Part shown: positions 1 to 10,531 of the stretch, piece after piece
How positions within the stretch are numbered: position 1 is the stretch's first letter
Layout of the letters: every line of letters starts with the position of its first letter
Origin: Tubiluchus corallicola
Taxonomy: Eukaryota > Priapulida > Priapulimorpha > Priapulimorphida > Tubiluchidae
DNA length: 64,000 nucleotides
Assembly: GCA_030141605.1 (NCBI GenBank)
Contig: JAQGDQ010000196.1
Location: forward strand, 124,001 to 188,000
Direction: 5' to 3'
Made by a program: the position numbers and the translations under genes
The notes under the pieces: model-generated
The model's input: the letters and a program-made list of their open reading frames with translations, nothing else
Database searches by the model: none
Told to the model about the DNA's origin: nothing

Positions 1-1149
1 TAAACCAATTGGCTCAGTTACAATCCAGATATACTGCTTAAACTTGTATACATTTGCAATATAAAATCAACTTTTAAATAACATCAGTAATAATTAAGCC
101 CTGATGTAGTTAACGGTTATTTACTTACATTGTAGGTCCAATGATTTGGACTTTCCCGTGAGTCACAAAACTCGCAACGGTTGTTCGGATTTAGTTCAAG
201 ATCTTCAAAACACTGTTCTTCTATTAGACACGTGCTGGACTAAAGTAAAGAATAGTCTTATAAAACACACAGAAAAGCAGCCTGCCTACCATTCTAAAAA
301 CAGCTTATTTGCTCAAAAACGTATCCTATTATAAGCTATTATATCATTTCCTTGAGTGTTTTAACTTTTAAAGGGGAACATGACCCAATTTTAAACTATA
401 ACTCAAAATAATCTCGTACATAAAATACAGAAACAAAGTTAAGAATGACATACGTGAAAGAATTATTATTATAGAAGTTTCGTTTCACGTTCGCACCTTG
501 TTACATGCATTTCGCCATTTGCTAGTTACATTTATGACAGCATCCTGAATCTCAAGGCACATATTTATGAGGAAATCATCACACAGTGGTAAGCTTGTAA
601 TTTGAATTTTTAAACTTAAAATTTGATGAATTCTTCCATCTCACACAAACACGTGCAACACGGTCGTGCAATGTTTGTGCTGTTGAAAATTACGTTCAGT
701 TGTGACGTCATCACTAGCTGCGCTCGCTGTTCGTTAACTAAGTTTTTAGGCTATTATTAATTATCAGTTGTCGAGTAAATGAATGAAACAAGTTTAAATA
801 ACATCAAGTGAAGTTCGAAAACATAATCAGAGCACTCGTAACGCACATTTCACTAACAAAACAAAATAAAAAATTACTTTATTATATCAATAAGCTCAAT
901 ATATGCTTTTTGGAAAGCCAGTGGTGCACACTGGGAAGAATGAGTCAGAGACGTTTTACCAGCTGGCACAAATATTTTAAATTAGTAAGAATTTGCTTTT
1001 CTAGTGACATACGTTTTCAAACAGGCAAGTGAAAAGCTAAATGATATAACTTTGTATGGAAAATTTTTAGGACCTATCTTAAAATTCACTGATTCCTTTG
1101 CCTTCTCCTTTAATCTCAACACTACGCTCAGAAATTGCAATAAACAAAC
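1..1149. other. Downstream flank of VWDE-like gene, no gene seen
   Basis: This AT-rich stretch lies 3' of the last VWDE-like exon I can support. The short open frames in it look like chance. The gene may continue here or beyond the window edge, because no stop codon was found in the last recognised exon, but I saw no further 111-bp cysteine-module exon. Confidence 0.4.
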
Positions 1150-1260
1150 CTTTTGTGTCCAGGAGGTAGTGGAACTTGCTGGATCACAAACTAAACATTC
1201 TTTGCCGGGTTGTGGAGCTTGTGGTCCAAAACACTCGCCATTTATTTCGCAGCTGTTAGG
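1150..1260 (-). CDS. VWDE-like gene, cysteine-module exon 3 (111 bp)
   Basis: This phase 0-0 exon of exactly 111 bp encodes a 37-residue module that starts PNSCEINGECFG and ends in WTQK. An AG acceptor lies at 1262-1261 and a GTTTGT donor follows. It is the most 3' exon of the gene I can support. Confidence 0.7.
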
Positions 1261-4200
1261 CTGAATAATAACGACAATAAAAGTCACAAAAATATGAATG
1301 GCAACAATTACAATGGCAACAATTACAATGGCAATATTAATCATGTGTCAAATGGAGAAATAGGTAGTTAAACGGCAAAAAGAAAAAGCCTTTTCACAAT
1401 TTTGTAATTGACGCACAAATATGTGCGGGTCAAAGGTTAAGTGTATCACAGCAACGTGTTTTAAATACGTCCATAACGTGACAAGTGGTTAAAGCACAGT
1501 CATCTACCGCATCAGTTCAGTAACTTCAGTTGCTTAACGTGAACTTTGCTTAATTATGCGCTAGTCTGTGCATAGAGTAATTTACTGGCAGGATCTTGCT
1601 TGGGAACAATAAAAAATGAACTAGGTAAAGTTTTAGTTAGCTGTTAAAACAGTTACGATTACAACAGCATGGGCTGCGAGGTGTTGTCAAGTGTACACAA
1701 ATGTGTTGTCTGGTACATTTAACCTTTGACCTTTTCACGGTCACCATCAATCGCTGGAATCGTGAAAAGGCTTACTGTGAACACTTGAAAGGGGAAAGTT
1801 TTAGAGGTCTCATACTGGGCTGTATGGAAGGCCAGCGTATTGAAAGTACTTACATTTACCGACCAGACTGATGTTGAATAAGACACATTGCACATTTCAC
1901 ACACATCATTCGGGTTGATTTCTCCGTCGTTGAAACATTCGCTTGATATCAAACACGAATCATCCTAAAATGCAAACACAGACAAACCCTGTAACCCAGC
2001 AAAATGATGAAACAACAGAAAGTTCTATTCATTTGCTCAGTTATAACACCAAATTTCATTTTTTCTCACCTTTTGTGTCCAAGAACTATTAGAAACACTT
2101 GGGTTACAGACTAGACATGTCTGATCTTCTTTTTCTTCTCCATCACTATAGCATTTTCCTGCTATTAGACAACTATCATCCTACAAAAAGTCAGAAACTG
2201 TGTTAAATAACATTAACTGAGAAAGACATTAACTTGCAATTTCTCTATTGCTCGTTTTTTGTGCGGTAAACCCTGACGATTATCATCTGATAAAGAAAAC
2301 ATATTGACTTAAATGATGAATATTTGATTCAACGGTTATTTGGACAACAATCAAATAAGCCTTTTCGCTGTTTCGTTGTGCGCACGCGCACTTGCCCCAG
2401 GTCAAAGGTTAAGTGTACCACAGAAACACATCTTAACTACAGCCGTCACGCGACATGTCTGTCATGTCTGCCGCATCAGTTCAGCAACTTCAGTTGTTTT
2501 ACGTGGACTTTACTTAATTGTGCATTAGTCTGTGTGTAAAGTGATTTACTAGCAGGATCTTGCTTGGGAACAAGAAAAATGAAGTAAGTAAAGTTCTAGT
2601 TAACTGTTAAAACTGTTACTATTACAATAGCTTGAGCTGCAAAGTGTTGTCAAGTGTACACGAATGCGTTGTCTGGTACACTTAACCTTTGACTTTTTCA
2701 CGATCACCATCAATCGCATCGAAATGTAAAAAGGATTATTGTGCGAGTTTTCAAGCAGAAAATTATTTTCCTTTCTAGCTTACCTTGAAATTACACCCGG
2801 TAGAATTATCACATGCTTGGCAGACAGAATCGTAGACAACAAACAACAGAGGATTCTCACTGGGGTTAACACCGTCGTTGCTTACTCTGATCTGGAATGC
2901 TTCATAAAAATAAAGGATAACCTAATTTTGAATTCACAAATCATCACTTCAATACCTAAGAAACATGTGAGTATATTTAATTACTATCTTATAAATGGAG
3001 ACACGATGCAATGATTTTTACGATGCGAAGCAACATGAACTCTTCCAGGACCATTCAAAACAAGTCTTATAAGACCTATGACTTTTCTGAATCTCGGCTA
3101 TCCAATTATGCTATTTGCTTAAACATTTATAAGTGATTTAACTGGATAAAACTAAAAAACACCCTCTTAAGGCAGTTCAACTTTGTTTATTGAGCAGCTT
3201 AGTCTGTTGTACACCTGCGTGTGTTTAGCACAGGTTACACTATATTTTGCTACGGTGCAAACACTGCAGTTGTCTAAGATAAGCATAAGCATTTCATATA
3301 ATATTTTGCATGAAAATCCATTGTGTGAGGAATAGAAACCTATAAAAATTGTCAAATGTAATATAATCGTTGCTTAGCGAGAGAAGTTTTTCATGAACCC
3401 ATGCAAAATGCAGCAAACGCTTACAGTCCTGAAGGAGTTAAGTATCTTAATTTCTCCTCTCTAATTTCTACTAACACATGGCAAAATGGTCTGATCAGAC
3501 AAACTGTCAAAATCTGTACATAAGTTTACCTAAAAGAAGGACATTTAAATAAGAAAAATGCCAATGCCAGCGCCAATTGATTTACACTTTTTCGCTCACC
3601 TGCTGCTGGCTTATCGCTCAATATAGTGGATCTCAAGTTTTGCAGATGCAATGAGCACCTGACTTCACCAGAGTAAATATGGAAAGCCGGGGTAATTCTC
3701 ACGTCATCAGTTGGCTCGAATCCATCTGAAGATACCTATAAAATGGCCAGCAACAAAGTCTAAAAATACTACGAATACTTATAAGCCTGGCTTCACCGTT
3801 CAAAAGGATGATTTTTTGGGTAAATTCATGAATGTACAGATAAAGCATGCTCCGATGGTCCTGGGTCAAAAGGAGTGTTCAATCTGCTGTTGTTACAAGT
3901 AACCGGAGGTGTTGACTCCCTGTCCCAGAAAGCTTCATCTTCTGATGCTAGACTCGCGTCATCTGTTTTAACCCTTTCTGCCAAATTGCTGGACAAAGAC
4001 TACCTATTTTGAATACAGAATGAACTATTGCGGAACTAACAGCTTGGCTCCCTCCCTGCCTGTCGAGCAAGGAGTTCCTGCTAATCAGGAAGGAGGAGAA
4101 GGACCACTTAGCAAGATCCAGTAGTCCCCAATGCAGAAGCTGAATTACAGCAGAGCTCAGGGGGCATAGTATTTTATTGAATGGCACATTGAAGAATATT

Positions 4201-7200
4201 GTTTGTATTATGTGATAATTGCTACTATAGTGTTTTCATTTTGACAAAAATATTTGTTTTCGTACATTTATTTTGCATTCAAGCTTCAGTGTAAATTAAA
4301 ATACAGCTTTAGGATTTAGGAGACTACACAAACACCCTGTGCCTTGGTTAGCCCAACCAGTTAAGTGTAGGTTCTTGAAGTGCTAATAATTTACCTCTAC
4401 AGTTCTAATATGGCAGGAAAGATCGGGACTTTCCACAAATCTGTCTCCAATAATTGACGTCACTTCACATGGTCGACTCCGGATGTCACACAGGCCAGAA
4501 TGTGGAATAAGATAGGCGTCAGGTGGCGCTGTCCCATTGATAGAGCAGTCAGCACTAATAAAGCCGTCATCGCAAACACATTCACCTTTGAAGGAAAGAA
4601 CAAGTCACTTAGCACTTTTATTACTAGAGAAATTTGCTAAAAACTGTCTACAAAACACAAAGCTAATTTGTACACAGGTTAAATAGAAATTTTAAGCCTC
4701 CATTTACTTGAATTTCATGACGTAACTGGTGGTCTTCGTGGCTTTTCGTAAGCGTATCGTGGTTTTCCTAATGTTCTTAGCAAGTAATGGGGGAAAAATA
4801 TTATAAAATTAGCTTTCTGTAAGGTTTTTATTTTGTAAAATATTTTTACATAAATTATTGTATTTCTGACGGAAATTTCTAATGAGCTGCTTTTCTTCAG
4901 TGATGTCACTGGTGGAAAAATAGTCATTGTAAATGGGAGCGCCCAAGCACAAAATGATCACGACTTTAAAGTGATTTTACTAATTACACTAGTCGCTTAT
5001 AGCACTTTTATTACTTTCTAACATTTTTCGGCAACATTAAAGTAAACCAAACTTACAAGAAGGTTTGGCCTTTTTAAGCGCATATTGAGAAAATAAAAGG
5101 CCTTTAATAAACAGATGAGGGTCATTATTTATAAATAATCCGACTGTGAATGTTTTACTAACGGTTGCTTTATTTTAAAGCAATCTATTAGAATGTTATC
5201 ATTTGCAACGCAGCCAACACTTGAACAGCATCTTTTGTAGAAGTTCACATATTGATTCACTGTTTCCGTTCTTACACAAAGGATATTTTATTGATTTTGA
5301 AAAAAATTGCGCAAACACTGTTTTGGGTTAAGTTCACAAGAGCAGTGACAACGACAACGACAATGACGATCACGACAACACAAACTAGTGCTAGACATCC
5401 CATTCTGTGATGCCATAATAAACAACTACTGCTTTAAAAGCTTTTTACGTTTAAATGTTTTTATAATTACTATCAAACCTTGTAATAACGCCAGGTCTGG
5501 GGCACCACTAAATATGGCGCTATACCGGAGTTGATGGTAAGGCGAGATTCATTAAATATGAAAATCATTCCAGTCTGTAACCTCCATTTTGTTTCCTAGT
5601 TAATTTTAATACGTCACAAATAGTATAATATTACTATATCTACAACAATACATGTGTTGTACTGTACATTTTTTGTTGCATTTACAAAATTAATGCAGAT
5701 GTAGTTCTACGTCGACGAGTTGTAAAAGTTTTAGGTAACACAATGTGGAGTAGCAATCTTGTGAAACACGGCTGTTACCTGAAAAGAGAAATATGCAGCC
5801 ACGCAGCCTACACGCGCTCGCAACCTAACATCACTAGATAATTAAGACTATAAACAGCGGCCACATATAACTGACCTTGAGAAAAACACCTTTAACAGCC
5901 ATTAAACTCACATCAGTTCAGTACTGGTACTGAACCTTAGCTAGCAACTCTTAAAATGCAAACTCCTTGCTCAAAACCTCTAGTTTCATGCAGTCACTTG
6001 CTAGGAAACATGAGCCTTAATTTGAACAGCATAATGGTTTCTCTGTTTAGAGATTGTTTTTACAAGTTACTGTTTTTCTACAACAATTCATTGTGCTTTA
6101 TCTTGGCTGGTGTTATAACGAGGTAAAAGTAAAATAATTCGTTGTATTGGTTGTGTATAGCTGATTATTGATGTTTTAGGGATGGCAAAACTATGAAGAG
6201 TCAGATTATAAAACTACACGTTTATTAAACATCAAACACAATAAATATAACAGATAGTAATGCCAAGCCCCTGATCTAGCCTCATCTCATTCAGTTCCCA
6301 GACTCAATCCCCTGAGCTGGGCGCATCACAAGACTTATATATGGTGCGCCGAGCTTCGACGCCTCGACGCCTACGCTTCGGTTCTGAATCACTTGCTCAC
6401 TTGACACCACACTTTAACTGGGCTTCATACCACCATTCATCAACATAATTATCTATCATAATCTAACGCTTTTAACATAGTTTAACAGGTTCTCTTTACT
6501 GTAAATTTATTATGTAAAATAGACTTTTAGCACAACAGATACGCTGGCAGATATCCCCATATTTACTATATTATGGAAATCGGGACAGGGCAAAGTTTGC
6601 ATTATGGCTAGGCTGGCGTTATAACAGGGGGTGGCATAACGAAATTCAACTGTATTGCGTTTTTTGAGGTTGCTTTTAATTTACCTTCTACACAATCGCC
6701 ATTTCCGCTGCAGTCATTAAAGCAGATAGATTCTGCAATTTCTGGTGGTACGTCATACACAACTTCTCCTGTCTCTGATTCTGTGACATCCCAAGTGCTA
6801 ACGTTCTGTTCAATTTCTTTTGCACAACAAGATTTAATGTCCTCAAGAGCACTTTGTGCCCATTCACTATCACCAGTTGTCTGAAAATATGTTATCAGTC
6901 ATTTCACTTCATTCATTATTCTAGTGACATTAAATTGCAACACGCAAATTCATAAAAGTAACTACGAACAGGTGACTGTTGCTGCTGCTGCTGCTGGTGG
7001 TGGTGACGGTGGCGGCGACGGCAGTCGTGGTGTAGTAGATATAATTTTATAGCCATCATCGTCTCCTACATTACCTGTTGAGTACACAAGTATAACTTAC
7101 CATAATATCAAACACACAATTCTGTATTGGATTTTCGAAATCCAGAGCAGGCAACTTGCTACACGACTGGGCAGCAGCACTTCCGCTAGTAACCTGACGG

Positions 7201-7283
7201 CAATATTGTTCTGCCTCTTCCTCAGTCCACCTAGTAATCGAACGTTTGTGACGTTGAGATCTTTCAGACCTGCTTGAATGTCC
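1150..7283 (-). CDS. VWDE-like secreted cysteine-rich protein, 3' part of gene (8 exons)
   Basis: Exons read 7283-7101, 6880-6685, 4585-4395, 3735-3600, 2884-2784, 2180-2070, 1964-1854 and 1260-1150; all have AG/GT borders and all phases join. The first exon has a basic RHKRS site, then a Cys-containing helix-like region. The second ends in Cys-rich residues that join the third to form an EGF module (CSGNGDC...CVCDDGFISADC). Next come a segment with the VWDE-like signature LCDIRSRPC, a linker with VSNDG and YDSVCQAC, and three 37-residue modules of the form C-x4-E/K-C-x(9-10)-C-x2-C ending in a Trp. This domain order is typical of the C-terminal half of von Willebrand factor D and EGF domain proteins, which are extracellular. 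The 2884 acceptor was chosen because only it preserves the frame. No VWD domain, start codon or stop codon is seen, so the gene is partial here. Introns carry MITEs and a Tigger-like element. Confidence 0.72.
1386..1773. mobile_element. MITE copy 1 with compound terminal inverted repeats
   Basis: The 388-bp element begins with AAGCCTTTTCAC and ends with GTGAAAAGGCTT. About 40 bp further in, GGTCAAAGGTTAA is answered by TTAACCTTTGACC, giving inverted repeats of about 60 bp. It lies in the intron between exons 1964-1854 and 1260-1150 of the VWDE-like gene. The same family recurs at 2357-2737. No transposase is encoded. Confidence 0.72.
1854..1964 (-). CDS. VWDE-like gene, cysteine-module exon 2 (111 bp)
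   Basis: This second 111-bp phase 0-0 exon encodes a module beginning DDSCLISSECFNDGE with CEMC in its second half. It has TTTTAG acceptor and GTAAG donor borders. Same length and cysteine spacing as its neighbours, so it arose by exon duplication. Confidence 0.74.
2070..2180 (-). CDS. VWDE-like gene, cysteine-module exon 1 (111 bp)
   Basis: This third 111-bp phase 0-0 exon encodes a module beginning DDSCLIAGKCYSDGE with CLVC and WTQK. It has TTTGTAG acceptor and GTGAG donor borders. It is the first of three equal modules in transcript order. Confidence 0.76.
2357..2737. mobile_element. MITE copy 2, same family as 1386-1773
   Basis: This 381-bp copy aligns with copy 1 along its whole length, including the internal CAGGATCTTGCTTGGGAACA block and the inner GGTCAAAGGTTAAGTGTA repeat. 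Its terminal repeat is more diverged (AAGCCTTTTCGC on the left, AAAAAGGATT on the right). It sits in the intron between exons 2884-2784 and 2180-2070 of the VWDE-like gene. Confidence 0.7.
5474..6652. mobile_element. Tigger/pogo-like non-autonomous element, copy A (with internal insert)
   Basis: The left end reads CAAACCTTGTAATAACGCCA. The right end in reverse complement reads CAGTTGAATTTCGTTATGCC, which resembles pogo/Tigger termini (CAGTnnAACCTCGTTATAACG type). Both ends align with copy B at 26555-27348 in the opposite orientation. A similar internal end near 6105-6135 (GGTGTTATAACGAGG) suggests the copy is compound or was interrupted. No transposase frame is visible. It lies in the intron between VWDE-like exons 6880-6685 and 4585-4395. 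Confidence 0.5.
6970..7027. repeat. Short GCT/GGT/GGC trinucleotide repeat
   Basis: An imperfect trinucleotide tract (GCT units, then GGTGGT, then GGCGGCGACGGC) lies between two VWDE-like exons. It is far more GC-rich than its surroundings and is outside any supported exon. Confidence 0.7.
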
Positions 7284-7489
7284 CTGTCAATAAACACCAA
7301 ACAATAGCCGTTACGAGTTGTCAGTTGTCAGTTGTCCGGTGCACATCGTTTGTCTCGTGCTCCGGTTGCTAATTATACCAGTTAGTGTTGAATAGATTGT
7401 GATTAGGCCGTGAGGCCAAGGCTGTACAAATTTACTTATAGTTAAAAGATACTACGTCGAACAAAGTATATGTTAAAAGACATACATGA

Positions 7490-9043
7490 ATGGCAAGGAA
7501 AAGTTGCACGCTTTGCAAAAGTGCAAAAAATCCAGTAAATAAAAATCAGCTATTTCTTGCAACGTGCGAAAGGTGCTTCAAAAAACATAGGCAAACGACG
7601 AATATGGGAAATGATGGACACGAGGCGGCAGAAATTGTGTTTCCCGACTTCGTACTTGTTGGTGATCCAGAGGGCGAACGATATAAACAAATGCTAATTG
7701 CCTTGCAAATAAAAACCAAAAATGACGAAAAAGAGAGTAAAAAGACAATTCAATGCTTGGAGTCAAAACTAGCTGCCAGCTATAAAGAGCAGTCAACTCT
7801 CATCGAAAAGGTTCATAAATTATCAACGGAACTCTCTGAACTACAAAAAAGAAAGCGAAATGTAGGCAACCAAACAAGTGATAATTCCTCCAAAGATCCC
7901 AGTCACACAGATGAAGCAAGTCAAACTTTGCTTGTGAATGGAGACACCTCCTCATCGAAACACGGCAATAACGACCTTCCATCGCAGGGCGAAACCTTGC
8001 AGGAAAAGGAAACTTGCAATGCCACAATAACTGTGAATCAAAGAAGGAAAAATCATAAGACCATACATGCAACCACTCAAACGCTAGTCCTGGGAGACTC
8101 ACGGACCGTATACTTAAATCCAAAGGACATCGGGCAAAACGTCCAGGTACACTCATACAGAGGCTTAACATTAGAAGAGTTAAGCACAAAAGTGTTAAAC
8201 CATTATCCAGCTATGAAGCTTGAAAATGTGATCATCGCTTGTGGTGTAAATGACATAAGACGGCTAGCGCAAAAATGCGACGAGGTTGGACAGCAAATCG
8301 ACAAAGAATCATCAGTTAGAGACATCATTACAATTGCAGACAACTGTGCAAAAAACATTGCAAGTAAGTTTAAAGCTGCAAACATTTTTATTTGTAATAT
8401 ACCGCTGACTTCAAAAAGTAAGCATGTTAATGCAAAACCATGTAATATCTTTCTGACAAACGAGCTTATACGCTCTTTCAATGATGATCTAGTCTATTTA
8501 GCTAACAAAGAGGGCTATTTATTGTGCAACATTCAAAGTCATTTTTTAGCTGAAGGGTTAATGGCAAGAGACGGTTTACATTTAAGTCGTGCTGGTGTAT
8601 CAAAATTAGCAGAACGACTGAACTTATGTTTACACAATGATCCTAAGCGTTGGTACGAGAAAACAAGACGCAAGCCAATGTCCCATACAAACCCATACCA
8701 ACACAATTCTGCAATTTCGCGCCTAAATAACTCGTTTAATTTACGTATTGGTTCATCTCACAATACCAGCTATTCAGACGCAGTTAAGAAACCTGGTCTT
8801 CTCCCAACGCCAGTAATTAACGACCCACAGCGAACCTACTCCGTTTCGAACCGGAGAGAGCCATCTGAACGAAGCAGTTTGTACTACACAGAATCGGCTA
8901 AAGCTCATTATCCTAATAAATGTTCTACAACACTGCCAAGCCAAAATGAACCGCTGCTGTTAACTCAGGAACCAGTTCTAAAATCCGAGATTGAAAACAT
9001 ACTAACCAAAGCCTTTAAAGAGCTTATCTCCAAGTTCATATAG
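7490..9043 (+). CDS. CR1 ORF1: Cys-rich N-terminus, coiled coil, SGNH-type esterase
   Basis: The intact frame encodes 517 residues. Residues 6-29 contain CTLC and CERC pairs, suggesting a small zinc-binding or PHD-like fold. Residues about 80-125 form a Glu/Lys/Leu-rich coiled coil. From about 195 to 385 an SGNH/GDSL hydrolase domain shows all blocks: GDS at 202-204 with the nucleophile serine, a conserved glycine in the SYRGLT stretch, GVND at 252-255 and DGLH at 361-364 supplying the Asp/His pair. The C-terminal 130 residues are polar and disordered-looking. CR1-clade ORF1 proteins commonly carry such an esterase and are thought to bind RNA or chaperone the ribonucleoprotein; the esterase substrate is unknown. 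The gap to ORF2 is about 100 bp. Confidence 0.85.
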   Translation: MARKSCTLCKSAKNPVNKNQLFLATCERCFKKHRQTTNMGNDGHEAAEIVFPDFVLVGDPEGERYKQMLIALQIKTKNDEKESKKTIQCLESKLAASYKEQSTLIEKVHKLSTELSELQKRKRNVGNQTSDNSSKDPSHTDEASQTLLVNGDTSSSKHGNNDLPSQGETLQEKETCNATITVNQRRKNHKTIHATTQTLVLGDSRTVYLNPKDIGQNVQVHSYRGLTLEELSTKVLNHYPAMKLENVIIACGVNDIRRLAQKCDEVGQQIDKESSVRDIITIADNCAKNIASKFKAANIFICNIPLTSKSKHVNAKPCNIFLTNELIRSFNDDLVYLANKEGYLLCNIQSHFLAEGLMARDGLHLSRAGVSKLAERLNLCLHNDPKRWYEKTRRKPMSHTNPYQHNSAISRLNNSFNLRIGSSHNTSYSDAVKKPGLLPTPVINDPQRTYSVSNRREPSERSSLYYTESAKAHYPNKCSTTLPSQNEPLLLTQEPVLKSEIENILTKAFKELISKFI

Positions 9044-9139
9044 GCCTAGTATCGTTTAGCTTGGTTTTAGACATTACTCTGAACTTTAAAGCTAGTCTGC
9101 GTAAACCTGTTATAAAACTCTTTTTTTTACTATTCTATT

Positions 9140-10531
9140 ATGATTTTAATGATGACACTGAATAACAGAAAATTTTTAGCACTGCTGCTAGTGAATTTTT
9201 ACATAATATGGCAAAATAGGCCAATCCATCCTAACTCGTGTAAAGATTATAACGTAACAATTGTGTATACTAGTATTATAATAACAATTATCTCACCCAC
9301 GTTATTACATAATAGGAAATATTTACTTCTTATAGTACTGTATTCTATACAAGCCCTTTTACTCGCAACCGATATTAGTATCCTTATGATCGTTCTAAAA
9401 TTAATTTACCACGCATGTGTAACGTTCTACTGTGTAAGCTTGATACTATGCTGCCGTATTACTGCAAAAAAACTGCAAGTTAAAGTTATTTTATTTGTGT
9501 TAATAGGTACATTTTGGAAACCATACGAATTTACTTCTTGTATCATAGTTGATATTTCTAACGTATCTTATCATAAAATTACCAAATTTATTTGTGATTA
9601 TGGGAGCCTTTGTATATTTAACGCCAAATATCAAACAGTTAAGTTCTTTTATTGTAACTATGCTTACGTCTTAGTTATACTACGTACATTACTATACATA
9701 CTAAAACTGAAAATGATCTACGTAACAGTAATTTGTAATGTAATGACTAAAGGTAATTTAAACAACTTTTTCATTGCTTTTCCTGTAAATAGCGATAGAA
9801 TAAGACACTCTATGCAATTTATTTTAAAAAGATTTGTATCCATCTTAAAAGTTGTGTACCTCGGTGCTATAAGACAAATGCGTCATGTCAATCTAAAATA
9901 CGTAGCACTAAAAAAATTGGAAAAATTACAGATTTCATCTAAATTTGAAAGCACTCTATACTCATGTTCTGAACTGGCTTACATTTTAACCATAATTCGT
10001 TTACTACTTATACTTGGTGGTATCGAAACTAACCCTGGACCCATTTTGCCAAATAATAATAATAATAACACCAACAATAATAATACCAGTGATGAGCTAA
10101 AAGAATTCATGATTACTTATAAAAAGAACATCAAATTTCTAAATATAAATATTCAAAGTCTCGTCAAAAAACACTGGCTGCTGAAAGATACAATTCACGC
10201 CACCGAAAATCTGATTGTAGGCATAACAGAAACTTGGCTACATAAACAAATACTTAGCAACACTATAGAATTACCTAATCACACATTAATAAGAAGAGAT
10301 CGATGTAAAAATAAGAAAGGTGGAGGGGTTGCGATGTATATACCTTCACACCTGAGACCACAAGAAATGAAAAGCATCAGAACCGGCAAGATTGAATCTG
10401 TTTGGTGCAGCATTGAGAACTATGTAATAGGAACTATATATAGACCACCCAATCTCAAACACAAAACATTTTTCAAATACTTTAGTGAAGAACTAGAACG
10501 CAGTGTTTTCGAAAATAAAAAGTTCTTATAA
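9140..10531 (+). CDS. CR1 ORF2 N-terminal part: hydrophobic leader, 2A-like motif, endonuclease start
   Basis: This is the first segment of ORF2 (463 codons before a stop). Residues 1 to about 292 are very hydrophobic (Ile, Leu, Val, Tyr, Cys), with several potential membrane segments and a few basic stretches. Residues 293-301 read GGIETNPGP, matching the 2A consensus apart from G in place of D. Ribosome skipping would separate the leader from the enzyme between G300 and P301. An Asn-rich linker follows, then the start of an APE-type endonuclease (NINIQSL, ITETWL, GGGVAMYI, YRPP). The frame stops at 10529-10531 because one base appears missing just before the MGDFN block, which continues in the next frame. 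2A-like motifs are known in APE-type LINEs, but such a long hydrophobic leader is unusual. Confidence 0.8.
   Translation: MILMMTLNNRKFLALLLVNFYIIWQNRPIHPNSCKDYNVTIVYTSIIITIISPTLLHNRKYLLLIVLYSIQALLLATDISILMIVLKLIYHACVTFYCVSLILCCRITAKKLQVKVILFVLIGTFWKPYEFTSCIIVDISNVSYHKITKFICDYGSLCIFNAKYQTVKFFYCNYAYVLVILRTLLYILKLKMIYVTVICNVMTKGNLNNFFIAFPVNSDRIRHSMQFILKRFVSILKVVYLGAIRQMRHVNLKYVALKKLEKLQISSKFESTLYSCSELAYILTIIRLLLILGGIETNPGPILPNNNNNNTNNNNTSDELKEFMITYKKNIKFLNINIQSLVKKHWLLKDTIHATENLIVGITETWLHKQILSNTIELPNHTLIRRDRCKNKKGGGVAMYIPSHLRPQEMKSIRTGKIESVWCSIENYVIGTIYRPPNLKHKTFFKYFSEELERSVFENKKFL
10016..10042 (+). other. 2A-like ribosome-skipping site in CR1 ORF2
   Basis: The codons spell GGIETNPGP, preceded by a Leu-rich stretch ending LLLIL. 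The NPGP core is where 2A peptides prevent the Gly-Pro bond from forming, here between the codons at 10037-10039 and 10040-10042. The first residue of the D(V/I)ExNPGP consensus is G here, a substitution that can weaken activity in some contexts. Confidence 0.8.

Noticed and set aside
982-1344. 120-codon minus-strand open frame
   Set aside because: Only 1260-1150 of it is a real exon by splice borders and homology; the rest is intron read-through in both directions.
9140-10020. Hydrophobic open frame as an independent host membrane receptor
   Set aside because: It is continuous with the 2A motif and the LINE endonuclease and lies about 100 bp after LINE ORF1, so it belongs to the element.
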